Assembly (NCBI GenBank): GCA_012841255.1
Contig: DUUZ01000226.1
Span: 1-11,967 of the forward strand
Source of the DNA: Clostridiaceae bacterium
GTDB taxonomy: Bacteria; Bacillota; Clostridia; Saccharofermentanales; DTU023
Length of the DNA stretch: 11,967 nucleotides
Direction: 5' to 3'
Shown here: in pieces, positions 7,224-11,967 of the stretch
Layout of the letters: every line of letters begins with the position of its first letter
Position numbering within the stretch: position 1 is the first letter of the stretch
Program-made: the position numbers and the translations under genes
The notes under the pieces: generated by a model
What the model saw: the letters and a program-made list of their open reading frames with translations, nothing else
The model's database searches: none
Told to the model about the DNA's origin: nothing

Positions 7224-8579
7224 ATGCAGGTCGATCTTCTCGTCGCCGAAATCGGCAGCACAACAACGGTTGCCAGTGCCTTTGACGGCATGCTGACCGA
7301 CCGGCCGCGCCTGCTGGGCCAGGGGACGGCTCCCACCTCCATGGCGGAGGGGGATGTCACTTTGGGCCTGGCCCGGGCCCGGGAGGATCTGGCCCGCAAG
7401 CTGGGCCTTTCGGAAGTTTTTGCCCGTGAAACTTTTGCGGCCAGTTCCGCCGCCGGCGGCCTGTCCATGACAGTCCACGGCCTGGTCCCTGAGATGACGG
7501 TCCGGGCTGCCCGGGAAGCGGCCCTGGGCTCGGGCGCTGTGCTCTGTTCGGTGACCTCGGGCAGGATGCGGTCCCGGGATGTCGAGGCTGTCCGCCTGGC
7601 GGCTCCCCGGATCATCATGATCGCCGGGGGAACGGACGGGGGCGAACGGGAGACGGCTCTTTACAACTTCGATCTCCTGAGTGCCGCCCTGCCCCATACT
7701 CCTTTTCTCTATGCAGGGAATACCGACAACCGGGATGAGCTCCTGGACATGGCGGGGGAGAGAGGTGTCCGTCTCTATGTCACCGACAATGTCTACCCCC
7801 ATATCGATGAGCTGAAGGTGGGACCCGCCCGCCGGGTCATCCAGGACATCTTCGAGGAGCACATCGTCGAGGCCCCCGGCATGGCCCATATCCGGGAGGC
7901 GGTCACAGGGACCATCATGCCGACGCCGGGAGCGGTTATGGCCATGACCGAGCTCCTTTACGGGACCCTGGGAGATCTTCTGACCCTGGATGTGGGCGGG
8001 GCTACGACCGATGTCCATTCAGTCACCTGGGGCAGCGATAATCTCCGGGATTTCCAGGCTGAACCGGAACCCTTCGCCAAGCGCTCGGTGGAAGGGGATC
8101 TGGGAGTCTTCGTCAACCGCCGGCATGTCCTGGCCGCCATGACCGAAAAGGAGAAAAGAGGACTGCCGCAAGACTATGCGGAAAAACTGGCCGGGGTTCC
8201 GGCCCTTCCCCGCAGCCGTGAGGAAGAAGACCTGATCCGGCCCCTGGCAGCGGCCTGCTGCAGAGAGGGATTGGACCGCCATGCCGGCCGCATCAGCCAG
8301 CAATTCACCGCCCGGGGCCGGACCACCCTGGTCCGGGGGAGGGATTTGACAGCGGTGGGGACGGTCATCGCCACAGGCGGGGCCCTGACCCGGCTTTCAG
8401 GTATGGCGGAGGTCTTGCGGGAGCTTTTGGAAAGGCAGGATCCGGAGCGTCTCTATCCGCCTGCCCATGCCCGTGTTATGATAGACCAACACTACCTGAT
8501 GGCCTCCCTGGGCCTCATGTCCAGGGCCTATCCGGAGGCGGCCATTACACTCCTTTTAGACTCATTGAAGCAAGGATGA
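7224..8579 (+). CDS. GlmL/MutL-family ATPase, predicted aminomutase reactivating factor
   Basis: The 451-residue protein belongs to the family often labelled 'MutL' or 'GlmL' after the gene beside glutamate (methylaspartate) mutase. It has nothing to do with the DNA-repair MutL. The ASKHA ATPase fold shows a first phosphate loop EIGSTTT at residues 9-15 and a second phosphate motif starting at D256 (DVGGATTD). A GGTDGG segment near 134-139 is characteristic of GlmL-type proteins. Relatives in this fold (diol dehydratase and ethanolamine lyase reactivases) use ATP to release damaged cobalamin from B12 enzymes. Its position 5 bases after oraE and before orr suggests the same service for OraSE, an inference by analogy. 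The ribosome binding site is modest (GGGGA at 7210-7214, AAAAGG just before the ATG), and the tight spacing suggests coupling to oraE. Confidence 0.88.
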   Translation: MQVDLLVAEIGSTTTVASAFDGMLTDRPRLLGQGTAPTSMAEGDVTLGLARAREDLARKLGLSEVFARETFAASSAAGGLSMTVHGLVPEMTVRAAREAALGSGAVLCSVTSGRMRSRDVEAVRLAAPRIIMIAGGTDGGERETALYNFDLLSAALPHTPFLYAGNTDNRDELLDMAGERGVRLYVTDNVYPHIDELKVGPARRVIQDIFEEHIVEAPGMAHIREAVTGTIMPTPGAVMAMTELLYGTLGDLLTLDVGGATTDVHSVTWGSDNLRDFQAEPEPFAKRSVEGDLGVFVNRRHVLAAMTEKEKRGLPQDYAEKLAGVPALPRSREEEDLIRPLAAACCREGLDRHAGRISQQFTARGRTTLVRGRDLTAVGTVIATGGALTRLSGMAEVLRELLERQDPERLYPPAHARVMIDQHYLMASLGLMSRAYPEAAITLLLDSLKQG

Positions 8580-8591
8580 TGGGAGGACAAG

Positions 8592-9653
8592 ATGTCATAT
8601 CCAGAGCTTTTGATCGACCGGGCAAAATTGAAACATAATGTACAGACGCTCCTGTCTATGACCGACAAGGCCGGCATTCAGGTGCACTTCGTGACCAAGT
8701 GCCTTTGTGCCTGGCGGCCTGCCGTCGAGGTCATGGAGGAGGCCGGTGTCCAATATTTTGCAGATTCGCGGACAGATAATCTGCAGAGCATCCAGGACCT
8801 GGGCCTGTCCCGCATGCTGGTCCGCATTCCCATGATTTCCCAGGCCATGGACACGGTCCGTTATGCCGATCTCAGCCTCAACTCGGACATGGAGGTGATT
8901 GAAGCTCTGTCCGATGCCGCCCTGGCTCTGGAGAAAGAACACGGGGTCATCCTCATGGTCGAGATGGGGGATCTGCGCGAGGGTTTCATGCCTGAGGAGA
9001 TCATCGAGACGGCCTCCCGGGTCCTCAATCTCCGCGGTGTCTGGCTGGCCGGTATCGGGGCCAACTTTAACTGCTACGGCGGGGTCATTCCCGAAAGCCG
9101 GCAGCTGGCGGAACTGGCGGAGCTGGCTGAAACCATCCGCAAGCGTTTCGGTATCCCCCTTCCCATCGTGTCCGGCGGAAACTCGGGATCCCTTTATCTT
9201 CTGAAGGAAGACAAGATGCCTCAAGGCATCACCCACCTGCGTCTGGGCGAAGGCTACCTGATCGGTATTGAGACTTCTTTTCGAAGGCCCATCGGGGACA
9301 TGTTCACAGATGTCTTCACCCTGCGGGCCGAAATTGTGGAATTAAAACGCAAGCCTTCCGTTCCTCATGGCCTGATCGGCCCCAACTCTTTCAATGAGGT
9401 TCCGGTCTTCGAGGATTTCGGGAACATCTGGAGGGCCATCCTGGCCATCGGCGAGCAGGATACCCGCTGCGACACGCTGGCTCCCAAAGATGACAATATC
9501 CGCTTCCTGGGTGCTTCAAGCGACCATATGCTCCTGGATGTCACTCATGCGCTCCGCGATTTCAAGGTGGGGGATATTCTGGAGTTCACGCCGGACTATG
9601 CGGCTCTTTTGCGGGCCATGACATCGCCTTATGTCAAGAAGCGCCTGGTCTAG
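8592..9653 (+). CDS. orr: Ornithine racemase, PLP-dependent
   Basis: Converts L-ornithine to D-ornithine, the substrate of OraSE. The 353-residue protein has an alanine-racemase-type TIM barrel (fold type III) with the PLP lysine at K36 in HFVTKCLCA, where true alanine racemases have VVKADAYGH. The segments VEMGDLREGF and SGGNSGS, with GEGYLIG further on, are typical of the Orr-like branch and supply PLP contacts. The start ATG at 8592 has GGGAGG at 8581-8586. The gene begins 12 bases after the preceding stop and sits in the conserved ornithine cluster, so the substrate assignment rests on both sequence type and context. A wider role (lysine or other D-amino acids) cannot be excluded. Confidence 0.92.
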   Translation: MSYPELLIDRAKLKHNVQTLLSMTDKAGIQVHFVTKCLCAWRPAVEVMEEAGVQYFADSRTDNLQSIQDLGLSRMLVRIPMISQAMDTVRYADLSLNSDMEVIEALSDAALALEKEHGVILMVEMGDLREGFMPEEIIETASRVLNLRGVWLAGIGANFNCYGGVIPESRQLAELAELAETIRKRFGIPLPIVSGGNSGSLYLLKEDKMPQGITHLRLGEGYLIGIETSFRRPIGDMFTDVFTLRAEIVELKRKPSVPHGLIGPNSFNEVPVFEDFGNIWRAILAIGEQDTRCDTLAPKDDNIRFLGASSDHMLLDVTHALRDFKVGDILEFTPDYAALLRAMTSPYVKKRLV

Positions 9654-9669
9654 GAGGGGATGAGGTCTG

Positions 9670-10833
9670 ATGCGCTATTCACAGGTCAAAGATCCCTGGT
9701 ACACCAAGAAAACCTGGGCTGAAATATCCAAAAGTGCCCTGATCAACAACCTCAGGGTCATCCGTTCCCACATCCCCGAGCCGGGGGTGGTGCTGGCGCC
9801 CGTGGTGAAGGCCGATGCCTACGGCCACTGCGCGGATCTTGTGGTTCCGGTCTTGGAGGAGGCGGGGGTCCGCTGGCTCTTTGTCGCCACCATCGATGAG
9901 GCCATCGCCCTTCGCCAGGGCGGGGCACGGTCGGAGATCCTCATTTTCGGCACAACGAAAAGTGAACATGTCCCTTATCTGAAAAGATACCGGCTGACCC
10001 AGTCCGTCGTGTCGGCCGCCGAGGTGTCGGCTTTTGCCCGGGCATCCGAAAAAACCGGCGGCCCCCCTCTCGAGGTCCATGTCAAGCTGGATACGGGGAT
10101 GACCCGCCTGGGCCTTCTGACGGATGACCGCAACCGGGATGGAGCCGTCAGGACCATGCTGGCCCTCCTGGATGAACGCTCTCTCAAGGTAACCGGTGTC
10201 TATTCCCATCTGGCCTCGCCCGATACCGATCCCGAATACACCGCCTTGCAAAGGGAGCGCTTTCTCCTGACCCTGGATGCCGCCCAAAGACAGGGCTTCC
10301 CCCGGGTCACCCGCCATCTGGCCAGCAGTTCAGCCATCGCAGGCCAGAGCAGCTTCCATTTCGACATGGTCCGGCCGGGAATCGTCCTTTACGGGGGCAA
10401 GGCCGCACCGGAAGGGGAAGCCTGGCGGAAGCTCCGCCCTGTCATGACGGTCAAGACCGTTATTGAGCAGGTGGGCCAGGTGGCGGCCGGTACCCGGGTA
10501 AGCTACGGGGGTACCTATGTCACCGACCGGGAGTCTTTCCTGGCCGTCGTCAATATGGGCTATGGGGACGGCCTTTCCCGCCAGCTCTCCAACTGCGGGG
10601 CCTTCTTCTCCCGGGGCAGGATGCTGCCCATCCGGGGCCGGGTCTGTATGGACCGCTGCATTGTGGACGTCACGGATACACCTGATGTCGCCGTAGGGGA
10701 TGAAGTCCTGCTCTTCGGCGAGGAGGGCGGTTTCCGGCAAAATGCCAGCGACCTTGCCGCCCTTTACGGGACCATCGATTACGAACTTTTCACCAACATC
10801 AATGAACGGGTTCCCAGGATTCTGGTGGACTGA
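9670..10833 (+). CDS. alr: Alanine racemase
   Basis: PLP enzyme interconverting L- and D-alanine. The 387 residues cover the full fold: PLP lysine K47 in VVKADAYGH, DTGMTRLG (Arg contact), YSHLAS, the DMVRPGIVLYG strand, second catalytic base Y279 in SYGGTY, the CMD motif and the closing RVPR. Residue E379 precedes RVPR where the Geobacillus enzyme has Tyr354, a possible specificity difference. It is the last gene of the operon, 16 bases after orr and ahead of a terminator. Since the thiolase step yields D-alanine, this racemase probably returns it to L-alanine for transamination or oxidation; a cell-wall role is also possible. The start ATG 9670 is preceded by GGAGGGGA at 9653-9660 and GAGG at 9662-9665; the ATG at 9660 is out of frame. 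Confidence 0.94.
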   Translation: MRYSQVKDPWYTKKTWAEISKSALINNLRVIRSHIPEPGVVLAPVVKADAYGHCADLVVPVLEEAGVRWLFVATIDEAIALRQGGARSEILIFGTTKSEHVPYLKRYRLTQSVVSAAEVSAFARASEKTGGPPLEVHVKLDTGMTRLGLLTDDRNRDGAVRTMLALLDERSLKVTGVYSHLASPDTDPEYTALQRERFLLTLDAAQRQGFPRVTRHLASSSAIAGQSSFHFDMVRPGIVLYGGKAAPEGEAWRKLRPVMTVKTVIEQVGQVAAGTRVSYGGTYVTDRESFLAVVNMGYGDGLSRQLSNCGAFFSRGRMLPIRGRVCMDRCIVDVTDTPDVAVGDEVLLFGEEGGFRQNASDLAALYGTIDYELFTNINERVPRILVD

Positions 10834-10836
10834 AAT

Positions 10837-10875
10837 GACAAACGGCCGGGAGGGGGTCCGGCCGCTGTCGTTTTT
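10837..10875 (+). terminator. Intrinsic terminator of the arc-ord-ort-ora-orr-alr operon
   Basis: CGGCCGG (10843-10849) pairs perfectly with CCGGCCG (10858-10864) around an 8-base loop. After a small internal loop, GACA (10837-10840) pairs with TGTC (10866-10869). Five T residues follow at 10871-10875. It begins only 4 bases after the alr stop, so the operon ends here. On the minus strand the same hairpin is followed only by a broken T-run, so it might weakly stop transcripts arriving from the right. Confidence 0.88.
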
Positions 10876-10895
10876 GAAGTAGAAACGTAATATTA

Positions 10896-10908
10896 TTCGT
10901 TCAACGAA
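10896..10908. promoter_or_regulatory. Dyad TTCGTT-C-AACGAA at the start point of the leftward promoter
   Basis: A perfect 6-bp inverted repeat with a single central base. It covers the expected transcription start (about 10905) of the minus-strand promoter at 10912-10941, a usual place for an operator. No regulator gene is visible beside it, so a repressor site is a guess; a short dyad may also arise by chance. Confidence 0.35.
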
Positions 10909-10911
10909 AAC

Positions 10912-10941
10912 ACTATAGCACCTGCGCAGGATGCAAGTCAA
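10912..10941 (-). promoter_or_regulatory. Sigma70-like promoter pointing left from the alr-hisE gap
   Basis: Read on the minus strand, TTGACT (complement of 10936-10941) and TATAGT (complement of 10912-10917) are separated by 18 bases. Each box matches the consensus at five of six positions. The spacer contains the perfect 10-base palindrome CCTGCGCAGG (10921-10930). No protein gene on the minus strand follows: the transcript would run into the operon terminator and then antisense to alr. It may make a short or antisense RNA, or be fortuitous in this AT-rich gap. Confidence 0.45.
10921..10930. repeat. Perfect palindrome CCTGCGCAGG in the promoter spacer
   Basis: Ten bases that equal their own reverse complement, with flanking GCA and TGC adding imperfect symmetry. 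It lies exactly between the -35 and -10 boxes of the leftward promoter, where repressors often bind. No regulator or second copy was recognised in the window. Confidence 0.35.
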
Positions 10942-11014
10942 GTGTCTATGAATGAAATGTCCATAAAATTGTTTATTAATACATGACAACAGCTTCTGCG
11001 GCCGCCCCGGCCTG

Positions 11015-11023
11015 TGTTATGCT
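11015..11023 (+). promoter_or_regulatory. Probable extended -10 promoter for the hisE-like gene
   Basis: TG-T-TATGCT is an extended -10 element. The best -35 candidate at 18-base spacing, TTCTGC (10994-10999), is weak, as is common for extended -10 promoters. A start near 11030 would leave a leader of about 30 bases containing the AAGGAGG site before the TTG start at 11059. The better TGACA-like match at 10984-10988 is too far upstream to act with this -10. Confidence 0.4.
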
Positions 11024-11043
11024 TTATTACTGTGAAGGAAACG

Positions 11044-11061
11044 AAGGAGGTTTTTCCCTTG
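11044..11061 (+). promoter_or_regulatory. Ribosome binding site and TTG start deciding the hisE N-terminus
   Basis: AAGGAGG at 11044-11050 lies 8 bases before TTG at 11059-11061, ideal spacing. The only earlier in-frame start, GTG at 11014, would place this site inside the coding sequence, overlap the probable -10 box and add 15 residues with no counterpart in HisE. TTG is therefore the likely start. Confidence 0.75.
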
Positions 11062-11373
11062 GCCCGAGAATATGACACTATTTTGCAGGAACTTTACGAC
11101 CTGGTTCAGGAACGTGCAAAGACGCCCGAACCGGGATCCTATACCAACTACCTTCTGGACAAGGGGCTGGACAAGATCCTCAACAAGCTGGGCGTCCAGG
11201 CCATCGAGGTGGCCATCGCCGCCAAGAACGGCCGCAAGAGCGATATTGTCTACGAGAGCGCGGATCTGGTCTACCATCTCATCGTTCTTTTGGCCGCATC
11301 CAACATCCCCCTGCAGGATCTTATCTCCGAGCTGCGGGAGCGCCGGACCTTCTCCGAGAACAACCAGGTCTAG
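11059..11373 (+). CDS. hisE: Phosphoribosyl-ATP diphosphatase (HisE-like) with altered metal motif
   Basis: HisE hydrolyses phosphoribosyl-ATP to phosphoribosyl-AMP and pyrophosphate, the second step of histidine synthesis. From the TTG start the protein has 104 residues, the normal length of a stand-alone all-alpha HisE. The hallmarks SYTNYLLDKG (27-36), AAKNG (54-58) and YESADLVYHLIVLL (65-78) are present. The second Mg-binding half, E66-x-x-D69, is intact. The first half, normally GEExxE, reads G-V46-Q47-A-I-E50, so two acidic residues are missing. It might be a weakened enzyme, a relative with another nucleotide substrate, or still active. No other his gene is in the window; the left neighbour is the terminated ornithine operon and the right one a convergent ATPase gene. 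It probably has its own promoter. Confidence 0.85.
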   Translation: MAREYDTILQELYDLVQERAKTPEPGSYTNYLLDKGLDKILNKLGVQAIEVAIAAKNGRKSDIVYESADLVYHLIVLLAASNIPLQDLISELRERRTFSENNQV

Positions 11374-11967
11374 ACCTTGCTGTAATAGGCCCGAAGCGAG
11401 TTCAGAACGGCCAGGAGGAGGACGCCGGTATCGGCGAAGACCGCCGCCCACAAGGGTGCCATCCCCAGTGCGCCCAGGGCCAGGAGCAGGCCCTTGACCG
11501 CCAGGATGAGAATTACGTTTTCATAGACCCGCCTCTTGGTTTTGCGGGCCACGATGACCGTATCGGGGATCCGCTCCAGTTCATCGGTCATAATGACCAC
11601 ATCCGCCGCTTCAATGGCTGCATCCGAACCCAGGCCTCCGACGGCGATGCCGACATCGGCCAGGCGGAGCACCGGGGCGTCATTGATCCCGTCTCCCACA
11701 AAGGCCGTCATTCCCTCTGTCAGATCCCGAAGATTTTCAAGTTCCCCTATTTTCCCCTGAGGCAGGAGGCCGGACGCCATGTAGTCCACGCCCAGTTCCA
11801 TGCCGATCCCGGAAACGGCCGCATCCCGGTCGCCCGAAAGAAGGCCGATGGTCTGGGTGCCAAGCCGGCGGAGGCGGCTGATGGCTGTGGCAGCTGTCAT
11901 TCGGGGAGCATCGGCCGCATAAAGGGTTCCCATGTAGCGGCTGTCCCTGCCGATATGCACGGCTGTC
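11370..11967 (-). CDS. P1B-type Zn/Cd/Pb-transporting ATPase, C-terminal part (CadA/ZntA-like)
   Basis: Membrane pump exporting divalent soft metals, driven by ATP. About 198 C-terminal residues are visible; the gene enters from the right edge, so the DKTGT phosphorylation site and N-terminal metal domain are outside. Visible are the end of the P-domain with LSGDR (the usual TGD motif with Ser for Thr), the hinge motif GDGINDAP at 11673-11696, GGLGSDAAIEAADVV, and two terminal membrane helices. The helices carry the Lys in AVKGLL and the Asp in FADTGVLLLAVLNSLR, residues typical of the Zn/Cd/Pb subgroup rather than the copper one. The stop TAG sits within CTAG, shared with the convergent hisE stop. 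The GTG at 11960 lies inside the conserved domain and is not the true start. Confidence 0.93.
   Translation of the reverse strand, partial: TAVHIGRDSRYMGTLYAADAPRMTAATAISRLRRLGTQTIGLLSGDRDAAVSGIGMELGVDYMASGLLPQGKIGELENLRDLTEGMTAFVGDGINDAPVLRLADVGIAVGGLGSDAAIEAADVVIMTDELERIPDTVIVARKTKRRVYENVILILAVKGLLLALGALGMAPLWAAVFADTGVLLLAVLNSLRAYYSKV

Noticed and set aside
6076..7266. A 396-codon open frame antisense to oraE
   Set aside because: It has the same shadow composition and no recognisable motif, and it is opposite the conserved B12 domain of OraE.
7224..8579. DNA mismatch repair MutL
   Set aside because: The ATPase motifs are of the ASKHA type, not the GHKL type of repair MutL, and the neighbours are B12 aminomutase genes; only the name is shared.
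10330..10989. A minus-strand open frame spanning the leftward promoter
   Set aside because: Its start lies upstream of the promoter and most of it is antisense to alr. No plausible start codon with a ribosome binding site was seen after the predicted transcription start.
11014..11058. Longer hisE start at GTG 11014
   Set aside because: It would put the strong AAGGAGG site inside the gene, overlap the likely -10 box, and add residues not found in HisE proteins.
10876..11058. Possible cobalamin or other riboswitch in the intergenic region
   Set aside because: I looked for a B12-box-like or other conserved aptamer core and saw none. The operon needing B12 starts outside the window, so any such switch would be upstream of it.

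Overview
The window reads as part of the chromosome of an anaerobic, amino-acid-fermenting bacterium. It is GC-rich (roughly 60% by eye, not counted) with strong GGAGG-type ribosome binding sites and tightly packed genes. The pathway genes are those known from Clostridium sticklandii and other Stickland-type fermenters, so a high-GC member of the Clostridia/Firmicutes or another anaerobic amino-acid fermenter is the best guess. No rRNA or other taxonomic marker is present, so the placement is an inference.

Region 1 (1-10875, all + strand) is one long catabolic operon whose beginning lies left of the window. Gene order: arcB (5' end missing, catabolic-type ornithine carbamoyltransferase), arcC (carbamate kinase), a fused ord-ortA gene (2,4-diaminopentanoate dehydrogenase joined to the small subunit of 2-amino-4-oxopentanoate thiolase), ortB (large thiolase subunit), oraS and oraE (D-ornithine 4,5-aminomutase), a GlmL/MutL-family ATPase (predicted reactivator of the B12 enzyme), orr (ornithine racemase) and alr (alanine racemase). 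It closes with a clear intrinsic terminator at 10837-10875. Within the window the genes overlap or lie at most about 50 bases apart.

Together the genes describe a nearly complete route. Citrulline is split to ornithine and carbamoyl phosphate, and ArcC turns carbamoyl phosphate into ATP. Orr makes D-ornithine, OraSE moves its amino group to give 2,4-diaminopentanoate, the Ord part oxidises and deaminates this to 2-amino-4-oxopentanoate, and OrtAB cleaves that with CoA to acetyl-CoA and D-alanine. The final alr gene can convert the D-alanine to L-alanine. The most unusual points are the in-frame Ord-OrtA fusion, the joining of the arginine deiminase branch to the ornithine oxidation cluster in one transcription unit, and the terminal alr.

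Region 2 (10876-11058) is an AT-rich intergenic stretch with a good sigma70-like promoter pointing left (minus strand), two small perfect dyads at that promoter, and a probable extended -10 promoter for the gene to the right.

Region 3 (11059-11967) holds a stand-alone hisE-like gene (TTG start, altered metal-binding motif). It meets tail to tail, sharing a CTAG double stop, the 3' end of a minus-strand Zn/Cd-type P-type ATPase gene that runs out of the window. I saw no tRNA, rRNA, CRISPR, insertion sequence or phage gene.
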